64,000 bases of DNA from contig CABVRX010000001.1 in assembly GCA_902500825.1 (NCBI GenBank), positions 124,001 through 188,000 of the forward strand. The letters are read 5' to 3'. The position numbers were made by a program, and so were the translations under genes. Of the stretch, positions 9,502 to 17,831 are shown one piece after another. The stretch comes from an uncultured Nitrospira sp. GTDB lineage: Bacteria > Nitrospirota > Nitrospiria > Nitrospirales > Nitrospiraceae. Numbering within the stretch: position 1 is the stretch's first letter; each line of letters begins with the position of its first letter. The notes below the pieces were generated by a model. That model saw only the letters and a program-made list of their open reading frames with translations, was not told where the DNA came from and did no database searches.

Positions 9502-10140
9502 CTAGTCTTGATAAACGCCAGGATAAAGCTTTTTAAGGCAAGGTTGGCAGAGTCCGTGGCTAAACTCGGCTTCGGTATGTTCGCCGATATACTCTTCGAG
9601 TTGTTGCCAGAATCCACCGTCATTACGGATTTTCTTGCATGAGGCGCAGATTGGAATCAGTCCGCGAAGTACTTTGACTTCGCGGAGCGCGCGCTGAAGT
9701 TCCTCATTGCTACGGCGAAGCTCCGTTTCCCGTTCTTTGCGGCAATCCATCTCGTTTTTCAACGTGAGCGCCGAAGACACGCGGGCGAGTAACTCCACTC
9801 CGTTCACGGGTTTGTTGATGTAATCCATCGCGCCGGCTGAGAACGCTTCTCTCAGGTTGTTGAGATCATTCTGGGCCGTCACCATGATGATCGGAATGTC
9901 GCGGAGGTGGGCATGCTGCTTGATTCGTCGGCAGGCCGCCACGCCGTCGATGTCGGGCATGAGTACGTCCATCAGAATCAGATCAACATTGATAGACGCC
10001 TGCATGCCGTCGAGGTTCAAGGCCGTAAAAGCCGCTCGAGCCGAATCGGCCACGACAATCTCATCATGACCGGCCTTACTCAAGATAGACCGAAGTAAGA
10101 GATGCTGGTCTGGAGAGTCATCGACGATGAGGATTGCCAT
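9502..10140 (-). CDS. Response regulator with four-Cys C-terminal module
   Basis: A 212-residue protein with a receiver at 1-125 (Asp58 in LILMDVLMP) and a coiled coil at about 130-160. A C-terminal module has Cys165-x2-Cys168 in LIPICASCKKIR and Cys198-x2-Cys201 in GLCQPCLKK. The LIPICxxCKKIR/GFW/HxxC-type tail recurs on bacterial sensory proteins and looks like a small zinc-ribbon-like fold; its function is not known to me. It is the first gene of the leftward phosphorelay island and a close paralogue of the truncated gene at 1-550. Confidence 0.9.
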   Translation of the reverse strand: MAILIVDDSPDQHLLLRSILSKAGHDEIVVADSARAAFTALNLDGMQASINVDLILMDVLMPDIDGVAACRRIKQHAHLRDIPIIMVTAQNDLNNLREAFSAGAMDYINKPVNGVELLARVSSALTLKNEMDCRKERETELRRSNEELQRALREVKVLRGLIPICASCKKIRNDGGFWQQLEEYIGEHTEAEFSHGLCQPCLKKLYPGVYQD

Positions 10141-10221
10141 ACCGCTTTAACGGCTGAGAGCGAACAAAACTGAAGTCACCGAGAGATAGGATTCAGTCTA
10201 ACAAACGGCTTCAGGCACAGA

Positions 10222-10668
10222 TCAAGTCAGCTTGCTTTTTACCAAGTCGCTGACTTGCTTGCCGTCGATGGACTGTCCGGCGAGGCGTGCCATAACCGTC
10301 TTCATGACTGTTCCCATATCTTTGAGTGAACGAGACCCGGTTTCCGTGACAGCTGATGCGACAATAGCTTCGAGCTCTTGAGGGGAAAGCGGTTTGGGGA
10401 GGTAGGCCTCAATAATTTCGATTTCCTTTCGTTCTTTGGCGGCTAGTTCTGTCCGTTGAGCTTTTTCAAATTGGTCGATGGATTCCCGGCGCTGCTTTAC
10501 GAGGGTCGTCATCACGCGGCTCATTTCAGCATCATCAAGATCCCGCTTCAGTTCGACTTCTTTATTCAGGACGGCGGCTTTGATCATACGGATGACGTCC
10601 ATACGGAGTTGATCGCGTGATTTCATCGCAAGTTTGAGGTCTTCGGTCAGGCGATCGGACAGCGACAT
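10222..10668 (-). CDS. yqeY: GatB/YqeY domain protein
   Basis: A 148-residue protein of the YqeY family: an N-terminal helical part (MSLSDRLTEDLKLAMKSRD) and a C-terminal GatB-tail-like domain ending GKQVSDLVKSKL. The family resembles the tRNA-binding tail of the amidotransferase subunit GatB, but stand-alone members have no settled role. The start at 10668 is chosen by family alignment; an in-frame GTG at 10680 adds four residues. It is separated by 80 bases from the phosphorelay island. Confidence 0.9.
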   Translation of the reverse strand: MSLSDRLTEDLKLAMKSRDQLRMDVIRMIKAAVLNKEVELKRDLDDAEMSRVMTTLVKQRRESIDQFEKAQRTELAAKERKEIEIIEAYLPKPLSPQELEAIVASAVTETGSRSLKDMGTVMKTVMARLAGQSIDGKQVSDLVKSKLT

Positions 10669-10824
10669 GGAAAGTCTCACGAATTTGAGTTAAGAACTGT
10701 GCCTGGGTGTGGAGCATACCCTCTTGGTTTCGTCGAGTCAACGAGATGAGTTCTGAATGGTATTCGGACGAAGGGTGGTATGATAGAGCTTGAATCGAAT
10801 GATGATGACGAAGGGAGGATGATT

Positions 10825-11046
10825 ATGTTGAAGAAGGCGATAAGGCGGACGGGACGGAGGTCTGGGTTGATCGCAACTGGAATGGGGGCGTTGCTGTTGG
10901 GTATGGGAGGCTGCGCCGGGGAAGCGCCGAAGCCTGCGTCGACAGTGACGGCAGACCAGGTTCGAAGCAATGCCGATAAAGCGTTCGAAAAGCTAAAACA
11001 GGAGGAGAAGAATCGTGCAGTAGATTCCGGAGTCGTTCCTTACTGA
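10825..11046 (+). CDS. Small putative lipoprotein
   Basis: A 73-residue protein: positively charged start, hydrophobic stretch LIATGMGALLLGMGGC with a lipobox-like GMGGC, then a short acidic/polar tail with a heptad-like helix (SNADKAFEKLKQEE). The ATG at 10825 is chosen because GGGAGG lies 6 bases upstream; an ATG at 10819 would abut that site. A TATGAT -10-like box is at 10774-10779. No family recognised. Convergent with the MFS gene, overlapping it by 7 bases. Confidence 0.65.
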   Translation: MLKKAIRRTGRRSGLIATGMGALLLGMGGCAGEAPKPASTVTADQVRSNADKAFEKLKQEEKNRAVDSGVVPY

Positions 11047-12446
11047 TTCGTGTTGATCGCCCGAAGCGAGATTTGTCGCAAAGGTTTCAACAGCGGCAGT
11101 TCCCACAACAATCGATGGTGCGCACAGTGTTCCACTTCACGAGGCTCGTGAAAGGTCCGAAGGAGCGTCACGGAGACGATCAAGCGAAGCAGACCGGAAA
11201 GAAAGAAGATAAATGGGAGATTGGAGGGAGGATCCAAAGCCAAATCCCCAACCTGCAGGTTGGGTGGGACGGTGCCGATTAGCCAGCTTCCGATGATTGT
11301 TCCCACGGTCCACCCCATGGCATTGACGATGCTCGAAATGGCAACGGCCTTGGCCCGATCCGTGGGCTCTACCGCATCAAAAACGTAATTGTTCAGCCCA
11401 AGCCCGAGTCCCGCCCAGACCACACCTCCGAAGAAGTTTACAGCGACAAGAAACGACCATGAAGTGCCGAACAGGTATAGCATCGGCAGGAACGCGACGA
11501 GGAATCCAGTGAACGAGAGCAACGCCTTATTCCCAAAACGATCACCGAATTGTCCCCAAGCCGGCAAGGTCAGGAATTGTCCGATGATGCCGGCGGCCAG
11601 CCAGGTTCCATATTGCCAATGAGCAAGGTGAAGATCCTGGAGCAGGTAGATGACGAAGAACGGACCGGCAACCAGGACGGCAGAATGCATAAGTCCAGAG
11701 AACAGGAGGAAATGGCGAAAGTTTTCAGACATGCCGGTGCGAAGAAAGACTAGAAAGCCCGTTGGGTTGCTGTTTGGCCCATGCGATGATAAGCCGCTTA
11801 CGTTCCGGAGTAAGAGGGCGGATGCGCTACGGCAGAGTCCGGCTATGAGGAACGTCACGGCAAAACCGACCCACAGGAGTTGCTGCTGCTCGAAGAAGCT
11901 CAGTAGGGCTCCGGCCAGGCACAGTGCGAGAAAACTGGTCATGGCAATGGTCCGCGATCGTTTGGCGAAGTACATGCCTCGTTCGTTGGGATGGAGCAAG
12001 TCAGTGATGAGACTATTCCATGCAGGAGAGGTGAAATGCGTGAAGGTGAAATACACGGCGACGGCTGCGATAAGCAGCCATGGTCCTTGGTTCGGCCAGA
12101 GCAACGGCAGGGCAAGAATGGGAATCCAGGCCACTGATTGTCCGAGGATTCCCCAGGAAACCTGAGAGGCTTGACTGGGGAACCAGTGGGAGACTTTGAC
12201 GGAAACTAACTGAGCCCATGTGCCCAAAAGTTGAGGAATGGCGGAGAGGATGCTCAATTGGAATGGTGTCGCATGGAGGAGCAGGGCAAAGGCCGAGAGA
12301 TACTGCTCACCTCCGCCTTGAGTGACGGCTTGGAACAACCCATCACGAATGCCGAATCGCCGACCGGATTCATGTGGATTTATGGAACCAGATTGGTTGC
12401 CGGGGCCCTGTTCTGCCGTATGTGACGAAGGTGGTTGGGAAGGCAT
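11040..12446 (-). CDS. Major facilitator superfamily transporter
   Basis: A 468-residue integral membrane protein with about 12 predicted membrane helices after a 30-residue polar N-terminus. The helices are separated by MFS-style cytoplasmic loops, such as DLLHPNERGMYFAKRSR between helices 4 and 5 and GQFGDRFGNKALL after helix 8, an A-like motif. The substrate cannot be assigned. It has no operon partners; the decayed gene on the opposite strand begins 135 bases upstream. Confidence 0.85.
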   Translation of the reverse strand: MPSQPPSSHTAEQGPGNQSGSINPHESGRRFGIRDGLFQAVTQGGGEQYLSAFALLLHATPFQLSILSAIPQLLGTWAQLVSVKVSHWFPSQASQVSWGILGQSVAWIPILALPLLWPNQGPWLLIAAVAVYFTFTHFTSPAWNSLITDLLHPNERGMYFAKRSRTIAMTSFLALCLAGALLSFFEQQQLLWVGFAVTFLIAGLCRSASALLLRNVSGLSSHGPNSNPTGFLVFLRTGMSENFRHFLLFSGLMHSAVLVAGPFFVIYLLQDLHLAHWQYGTWLAAGIIGQFLTLPAWGQFGDRFGNKALLSFTGFLVAFLPMLYLFGTSWSFLVAVNFFGGVVWAGLGLGLNNYVFDAVEPTDRAKAVAISSIVNAMGWTVGTIIGSWLIGTVPPNLQVGDLALDPPSNLPFIFFLSGLLRLIVSVTLLRTFHEPREVEHCAHHRLLWELPLLKPLRQISLRAINTNQ

Positions 12447-12581
12447 AATCCGAAAGCCAAGAACACTCTACCATAGAATCGGCAGGGTACAAGCATTCAT
12501 CGGATGATAGTGGTAGCAATTGACCCCTACGATGCCTCTCAGTACGATACTTGCCATGTCTGATGATATTCAGGCGGGGGT

Positions 12582-13080
12582 ATGCGAAAAGGCTGGGTCG
12601 TTGTCGGTGTTCTACAAGTCGCCCTCTTCGCTGGGCGAGTAGGGATTGCCAAGGGCGTTGAAATAGAATGGGATACGTTTGGGCGAAAGGATGGTACACC
12701 CAGGATCCACCGCTGAAGCCCATTGAGGTGGGTTCGACATTTACGCCGGATGTTCCAGTGGTCTATCTCGTCTTTGAGAGCGCACCTTTGGAAGATCCGG
12801 CACAGTTTGCAGTGCAATGGTATCTGGAACAGCCAAGCGCCCTCCTGAACGAGCATCCGTTGGGGAAGGACGTACTCCAACTACCGGGTCATGACGATAC
12901 GGCTACCTTGTGTTGAGAAGTTCAACCGAACGATGGCCGGTAGGTGATTATCTGGCAAAGATTTATATTGCGCTATTTGGACAACAACCGTTTCATGCTG
13001 TGAATCAAGTCGGCACGATGCGTTATATGATCAAAGATGTCGCGCCTTCGTTGTCTCAGGATGAGAACTCAACAAGATAG
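12582..13080 (+). pseudogene. Secreted conserved protein broken by two frameshifts
   Basis: Three reading frames in sequence make one protein-like product. First, from ATG 12582, comes a signal peptide (MRKGWVVVGVLQVALFAGR) and mature start. A second frame covers about 12668-12890 (VWAKGWYTQDPPLKPIE to LGKDVLQLPG). A third covers about 12890-13080 (RYGYLVLRSS, WPVGDYLAKIYIALFG, QPFHAVNQVGTMRY) and ends at TAG 13078. Each change shifts the phase by -1, consistent with a single-base loss each time. Either the gene is dead or the assembly has two base errors. No function known; the downstream 13102 gene may have been its partner. Confidence 0.65.
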
Positions 13081-13101
13081 GTTTCTGGAGGAAGGGCACT
13101 C

Positions 13102-13386
13102 ATGGGAGAGCGTGTGAGGATTACCGACGCTGAAAAGTTGAGCTTACTGTATGAGCGATTTCGGGATGTCTGTTTGGTTGAAAAAGAAGTGTGGAAGGAA
13201 ATCTTCTTGCCTCGCGACATCGTACAAGGTCCGGTTCGGACGAATATCCAAGATCGGTATGAGGTTGAGATTGACGATCCTGCAATCGAGGCTTCTCTGG
13301 ATGCGAATATTGCTCTGGGAGCGGCCGCCCTATGGGCGGCCGTCCAAGAATACCGTCTGCACATCCAGTTCTACCGAATGCGTTGA
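13102..13386 (+). CDS. Hypothetical protein
   Basis: A 94-residue soluble protein rich in acidic and hydrophobic helix-forming residues (DAEKLSLLYERFRDVCLVEKEVWKEIF; I quote only part of this region as the key run YERFRDV). The ATG at 13102 has GGAGGAAGG 8 bases upstream. It starts 21 bases after the frameshifted gene and is probably co-transcribed with it. No recognisable domain, signal peptide or membrane segment. Confidence 0.6.
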   Translation: MGERVRITDAEKLSLLYERFRDVCLVEKEVWKEIFLPRDIVQGPVRTNIQDRYEVEIDDPAIEASLDANIALGAAALWAAVQEYRLHIQFYRMR

Positions 13387-13392
13387 TGCTCG

Positions 13393-14313
13393 TTAGACCG
13401 GTAGTCGCTGCAAGGCTGCGATCCGCTCCTCAATAGGCGGATGCGTGGCGAAGAGGTGCATGAATCCGGAGGTCTTGCCCGAGATCTTAAAGGTCGCCAG
13501 GGCATCTTGTGTGCCGTATTCAGGCTGGGCTCTGGTGACCCACCGATTGATCCCTTCCAAGGCTGAGATCATGGCGCCCTTGCCGTACACCTTCGCGGCA
13601 AAAGCGTCCGCGCCGAATTCCCGGCGACGGGAATGCCAACTGATCACCAGCATGGCAAGGAAGGACAAGACGACTTGCAAGAAGATATACACGACAAAGG
13701 CAAGGATCGGATTTCCCGCGTTACCCCCCTCTCGGTCGCCTTGAGGTTGCCCAACCAACTGCGCTAAGAAGTTGCTGATGTAGTACACGAACGTGTTCAT
13801 TAATCCGGCAAGCACGGTCGTCGTAAACATGTCTCCGTTATAGACGTGTCCCATCTCGTGGGCGAGCACCGCCTTCACCTCATCTTCTTTGAGATTCTGC
13901 AGCAGGCCGGTAGAAACAGCCACCATCGAATTATTCTTACTTGGGCCGGTGGCAAATGCATTGGGGTCCGGTGATTCATACACCCAGACTTCCGGCATGG
14001 TGATATGAAGCCGTTGAGCGATCTCTTGGACCGATCCGTAAATGACGTGTTCTGCGTGCGATCGGGGCTGAGTGATTTGCTGGCAGCTCAGCATCGCGCG
14101 GGCCATCTGCTTGGAGAATGCCAAGCTGATGAATGCGCCGCCGAATCCGATCACCAACGACCAGACTAAGAGCTGCTGATTAAAGACTCCCCGCACATCG
14201 ATTCCGAACGCCGGTAAGACGACGTTGATCAACAGATTGGCCGTGAACGAGAGTGTGATATAGATGAGGAAGTTCGCAATTAGAAATAGGCCAATACCTT
14301 TAAGCCACTTCAT
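13393..14313 (-). CDS. htpX: HtpX-type membrane zinc metalloprotease
   Basis: A 306-residue M48B protease of the inner membrane, involved in quality control of membrane proteins. Two N-terminal membrane helices (residues 5-25, 40-60) are followed by the zinc motif HEMGH in AVLAHEMGHVYNGD. Further membrane segments lie near 160-220, and a downstream Glu in RRREFGADAFA is the third ligand. The start at 14313 is set by AAGGAGG spaced 6 bases upstream. A TATAAT box on the minus strand (14374-14379) could be its -10, but the -35 is poor. Confidence 0.94.
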   Translation of the reverse strand: MKWLKGIGLFLIANFLIYITLSFTANLLINVVLPAFGIDVRGVFNQQLLVWSLVIGFGGAFISLAFSKQMARAMLSCQQITQPRSHAEHVIYGSVQEIAQRLHITMPEVWVYESPDPNAFATGPSKNNSMVAVSTGLLQNLKEDEVKAVLAHEMGHVYNGDMFTTTVLAGLMNTFVYYISNFLAQLVGQPQGDREGGNAGNPILAFVVYIFLQVVLSFLAMLVISWHSRRREFGADAFAAKVYGKGAMISALEGINRWVTRAQPEYGTQDALATFKISGKTSGFMHLFATHPPIEERIAALQRLPV

Positions 14314-14525
14314 TGAAGTCCTCCTTCGCGATAAGCTTTCGCCTACGCATTGAACCAAACGAAACAGACCCTAATTATACACAAACTGTTCTTGAGAGTC
14401 GCAGGCATTCAGTGATCATTGATTCCAACAAATAAGAACGTACTGTCGAAAGTCAAGACGTTCGAAGTCACTGAAAGTACGGAACAAAGTTGACCCCTTT
14501 CCGTTATTCCTGTTAGAAAGTTCTC

Positions 14526-14966
14526 ATGGAGGTAGGAAGAAGACCTTTATGGAAGCTTGGCATAGCGGGCTGGCTGATTCTCACACTCGTCACGGCAAAG
14601 GGATATGCCGCCGATGTGTCTACGTTGAGTCCCGCGATTCCTGTCCCCATTTCCCAAGATGGAGTTCAACGAGTCACGGTTATTTTAGACAGTTATTTCT
14701 ATTCGCCGAACCATCTGGTTGTGGAAAGCGGGAGGGAGGTCGAGTTGACGCTGATCAGCATCACCATGATTACGCCGCATAACTTTATCATGAAAGATTC
14801 GGCCGGCAGCTTGTCGGTCGAGCAAGATGTCGGAGCTGGGAAGACCGTCGTGGCCAGATTCGTCCCCACTCAGACTGGCCTCTTTCCGTTCTTTTGCGAC
14901 AAACGATTGTGGCCCATGCCCAGTCATCGAGACAAGGGCATGGAAGGACTCTTGGAAGTCAAGTAA
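14526..14966 (+). CDS. Exported cupredoxin-domain protein
   Basis: A 146-residue secreted protein: signal peptide to about residue 29 (GYAAD), then one cupredoxin domain. The type-1 copper ligands can be placed as His85 (ITPHNF), Cys124 (FFCDK), His134 and Met139 (SHRDKGME). It is a probable periplasmic electron carrier or copper carrier. An ATG start at 14526 is used with little ribosome site. Its TAA shares a base with the ATG of the next gene (TAATG), indicating tight coupling. Confidence 0.87.
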   Translation: MEVGRRPLWKLGIAGWLILTLVTAKGYAADVSTLSPAIPVPISQDGVQRVTVILDSYFYSPNHLVVESGREVELTLISITMITPHNFIMKDSAGSLSVEQDVGAGKTVVARFVPTQTGLFPFFCDKRLWPMPSHRDKGMEGLLEVK

Positions 14967-16018
14967 TGGCTTTCTCCGCGACGACCGTATCTTCCAAGCA
15001 TGAGCTGCTTCGTGACCTTCTCAAGCAAGTCTCACGTCTGTTTTATACAACATTGGTTGTTGTACCGGCGAATGTGCGAGATCAAGTGGGATTGGCGTAT
15101 CTCTTCGCCAGGGCTGCCGATACGATTGCCGATACGGAGCTGATCGACCGATCACGCCGTCTGGGTTTTCTCAACCGCCTCAGAGAGCAGTTTGTCGGTG
15201 ATCAGATCGATTGGGCGCAGATCCGTGCCATCCAACAGGCTATGGGCCCGCTCCAACAAGATTCGGCTGAGCGAACCCTGCTTGAGCGGTTGGACGAGTG
15301 CTTCCAAATTTTTCTCACCTATTCGCTCGCCGACCGACGTCGGATTCAGCGGCTGATGACGACCCTGACTCAAGGGATGGAAATAGATCTGAGTACGTTC
15401 CCTGGAGCTTCTGTGGCGGATCTCACTGCGCTCAAGACGCTCGACGACTTAGATCGCTATACCTATCATGTAGCTGGATGTGTGGGTGAGTTCTGGACTG
15501 CCTTGATGTGTGCCCATCGGAAAGCGTTGGCGGACTGGGACATCCAACGGATGTCGGAAGTCGGGGTGCGATTTGGAAAGGGGCTGCAATTGACGAACAT
15601 CGTCAAAGATATTGCCCCTGATCTACAAAAGGGGCGTTGTTACATTCCTGAAATGATGCTCACCGAAGCCGGGCTCAGACCTTCTGATTTATTGGATCAG
15701 AATAATCTCCTTCGCTTCAGGCCTGTGCTCAGCAAGCTCATTCGTCTGGCGGTCGAGCACCTTGATCAAGGTTGGCTTTACACAATGGCGATTCCGCGCT
15801 ATGAGACGCGGTTACGACTTTCCTGTATGTGGCCGATCCTGTCCGCTGGGGAATCTCTGAAGCTGGTCATGAATTCCCCCGACCTTTTAAATCCTACCGT
15901 GAAAGTTAAAATCTCTCGCAGCAAGGTTTATCAGCTCATGGCTATGACGACAGGCACTGTTGCGTGCGGATATGCCGGGACCGCCTACTGGGGACATTTG
16001 CGCAAACAGATTGTGTGA
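14966..16018 (+). CDS. Squalene/phytoene synthase family protein
   Basis: A 350-residue trans-isoprenyl diphosphate synthase-like enzyme that would join two prenyl diphosphates head to head. Aspartate-rich motifs are present: ARAADTIADTE (first) and NIVKDIAPDLQKGRCYIP (second), plus the YTYHVAGCVGEF segment typical of squalene synthases. The C-terminus carries a hydrophobic stretch near 320-340. The start at 14966 overlaps the cupredoxin stop by one base. Squalene for hopanoids or a carotenoid precursor are both possible; no hpn or crt genes are nearby. Confidence 0.85.
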   Translation: MAFSATTVSSKHELLRDLLKQVSRLFYTTLVVVPANVRDQVGLAYLFARAADTIADTELIDRSRRLGFLNRLREQFVGDQIDWAQIRAIQQAMGPLQQDSAERTLLERLDECFQIFLTYSLADRRRIQRLMTTLTQGMEIDLSTFPGASVADLTALKTLDDLDRYTYHVAGCVGEFWTALMCAHRKALADWDIQRMSEVGVRFGKGLQLTNIVKDIAPDLQKGRCYIPEMMLTEAGLRPSDLLDQNNLLRFRPVLSKLIRLAVEHLDQGWLYTMAIPRYETRLRLSCMWPILSAGESLKLVMNSPDLLNPTVKVKISRSKVYQLMAMTTGTVACGYAGTAYWGHLRKQIV

Positions 16019-16197
16019 ATGCCCTCCTGCCTCTTTAGATCGACGCTGGAACGGATGCGCTGCTGGTTTTCCTTTTTCCTCCTTGCGCGGTGGTGTGGTC
16101 AATCGCCAAACTGTGCGCATTGACCGAGCATCGCCCTCCATCAATTCTTGTGTGCGTGGTCAGCGAGCACAGGTGATTGACCGCACCGCCTCACTCT

Positions 16198-16500
16198 CTA
16201 TTTCTTTTGCGGTTCCAACAGCTTGTCACCCTTCCTGAAGACAGCATAGATCGCCTGTGATGGACAGGCATCGAGACAGAGGCGACAGCTTTCCAGGCAG
16301 CGGGAAGGATCGAATTTGTAGGGCGGTGTGGAGAGCCACGCGCTGGTCGGACAAATCGGCACGCAGACGGCTTGGTGCATACAGCGGTCGGGATGGCGGA
16401 CGAGGTGATCACGGATGACCAACATGGGTTTGACTCCTTCAAAGAGACCCTGTGAGAAGATCTCAAACATATTTTTATTTGGCAGGCTGCTCACTTCCAT
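16198..16500 (-). CDS. 4Fe-4S ferredoxin-like protein
   Basis: A 100-residue protein with two Cys clusters: C-x5-C-x3-C-x3 near 40-51 (RCMHQAVCVPICPT) and CLESCRLCLDACP near 68-80. Spacing in the second cluster (CxxxCxxCxxxCP) fits a 4Fe-4S centre; the first is atypical and may hold a second or degenerate cluster. Its start overlaps the stop of the preceding gene (ATGGAAGTGA), so the two are translationally coupled. It is the last gene of the leftward 17673-16198 set. Confidence 0.78.
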   Translation of the reverse strand: MEVSSLPNKNMFEIFSQGLFEGVKPMLVIRDHLVRHPDRCMHQAVCVPICPTSAWLSTPPYKFDPSRCLESCRLCLDACPSQAIYAVFRKGDKLLEPQKK

Positions 16501-16904
16501 TCCTTCACGAGTTCTTTGAGCCGTTCTTTGAGCTCGGGAATCTGTTCCAGGTTATTGTGAATCGCACCCAGAATCTTTTCCAGCCTGGCGGTTCTCAACG
16601 CTTCCTTGTCTTTCTTTGCTAATCGATCGTACTCCTCGTACGCTGCTTGGTGTGCTGGTTCCAGTTGCGCTCGAGCATCGAGGAGGGCTTGTCCCAGTGC
16701 CCAGGGTTCAGGCGCGAGCGGAGGAACGATCGTGAAGGATGCGTCGGTAAAGACGAGCACCGAGGCGCCGGGTTTTCCGGTCAATGGAATCACGGCCTGG
16801 ATCGTTTTGCCTTCGAACGATTTCCAGTCCAGTAGTAGTCCGGGAAAGCGTTGGGTGAAGGCCACTTTTTCCATGTTGGCTTTCCATTTGTCTTCAGTGG
16901 GCAT
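16491..16904 (-). CDS. Hypothetical protein with Leu/Lys-rich helical tail
   Basis: About 137 residues from MPTEDKW; an ATG at 16946 would add 14 residues inside the upstream ferredoxin gene. The N-terminal half looks like a mixed alpha/beta fold (KTIQAVIPLTGKPGASVLVF). The C-terminal half is a charged helix with coiled-coil character (IPELKERLKELVKEW). No family recognised. Placed between two ferredoxin genes and overlapping the start of the second, so likely a partner of redox proteins. Confidence 0.7.
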   Translation of the reverse strand: MPTEDKWKANMEKVAFTQRFPGLLLDWKSFEGKTIQAVIPLTGKPGASVLVFTDASFTIVPPLAPEPWALGQALLDARAQLEPAHQAAYEEYDRLAKKDKEALRTARLEKILGAIHNNLEQIPELKERLKELVKEWK

Positions 16905-16923
16905 GGAGATGAGCAAGATAACG

Positions 16924-17277
16924 CTAAGGCTGCTTGAGTGGAACAAGCCCTTCTGGAGCTGGATGGTCCGGCATGAGCAATCGAGTGACGATCTCTCCTT
17001 TCAGGACATGCCGCTCCATGATCTCTGTGACATCGGCTTCTGTTCCGACCCAATACCACACTCCTTCAGGATAGACCACGACGCTGGGACCGAGTTCACA
17101 ATGGTCCAGGCAACCGGCTTTATTCGCGCGAACGAGGCCTTTGAGATTCAACCGCTTCGTTTCACTCTTGAAATACGCGTGAAGTTTTTCCGATCCTAAG
17201 TTTGCACAACAACCCCGCGGGTCGTCTTTAGGACGCTGGTTCGTGCACACGAAGATGTGGCGTTGAAATGGTGGCAT
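16924..17277 (-). CDS. Thioredoxin-like [2Fe-2S] ferredoxin
   Basis: A 117-residue protein of the thioredoxin-fold [2Fe-2S] ferredoxin family. The N-terminus RHIFVCTNQRP with first Cys, then CCANLGSEKL, and the second pair in AGCLDHCELGPSVVVYPEGVWY are diagnostic. It is a soluble electron carrier of unknown partner. It lies in a leftward set with the 131-residue Cys protein upstream and a 4Fe-4S ferredoxin downstream. Confidence 0.88.
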   Translation of the reverse strand: MPPFQRHIFVCTNQRPKDDPRGCCANLGSEKLHAYFKSETKRLNLKGLVRANKAGCLDHCELGPSVVVYPEGVWYWVGTEADVTEIMERHVLKGEIVTRLLMPDHPAPEGLVPLKQP

Positions 17278-17289
17278 ACAGTCGGGCAG

Positions 17290-17673
17290 CTAGACCGGCA
17301 TGGTGAGTGTATTGAGCCGTTCCATCAGCAGCGTCACATCGTTGCCGCTTAAGAATGGAGATGGCTGTTTGGTTCCCCTCAAAATAGCTATCATTTCCTG
17401 TAACCGCAATGATGCGCGTCGGAACTCGTCACCTTTTGAGAGTTCCGATCCTTGGCCGGCACGTAGTTTGTCGAACTCAATTCGGATATCGCGAAAATCG
17501 CGCTGCAAATTCTTGTGTATCGAACAAGGAGCACAGTACCATTTCGGGCTCTGGTCCGATGACGGCGACAGCCGATCGTAGGGGCGCCCAAAAAAATCTT
17601 TCCCCAGGGAGAATTTCGTGAGTGGGCCACCAGCGGTTTCGCAAGCCTGACACGATTCGTTCCAGGAGTCCAT
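17290..17673 (-). CDS. Hypothetical protein with N-terminal CxxC pairs
   Basis: A 127-residue soluble protein. CQAC near residue 8 and CAPC near 48 form a possible zinc-ribbon or redox site; the rest is helical and charged. The start at 17673 is chosen because GGAGGTGAAG stands immediately upstream; an ATG at 17685 is part of that site. It is the first gene of the leftward set that includes two ferredoxins. No known family. Confidence 0.7.
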   Translation of the reverse strand: MDSWNESCQACETAGGPLTKFSLGKDFFGRPYDRLSPSSDQSPKWYCAPCSIHKNLQRDFRDIRIEFDKLRAGQGSELSKGDEFRRASLRLQEMIAILRGTKQPSPFLSGNDVTLLMERLNTLTMPV

Positions 17674-17777
17674 CTTCACCTCCATAACACTGAAAGTTTA
17701 TATCTTACAATAAGCATTTTCAGACTGTCCATGGGCAGATGGTGTGGCGGTCAGCCCGACCGCTCCGCGTATCGCGG

Positions 17778-17783
17778 TATAAT
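17778..17783 (+). promoter_or_regulatory. -10 box (TATAAT) upstream of ald
   Basis: Perfect TATAAT 48 bases before the ald start codon. No good -35 hexamer at 16-18 bases, so either an activator or an alternative sigma factor would be needed. Suggested only as a candidate. Confidence 0.35.
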
Positions 17784-17831
17784 GGCATATATGAAGGTGG
17801 CGGCGCTCTTCGCCGGAAAGGGGGAACCTTT

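Noticed and set aside
12660-12900. Programmed frameshifting in the secreted-protein gene
   Set aside because: There is no slippery heptamer with downstream pseudoknot at either junction, and two shifts would be needed.
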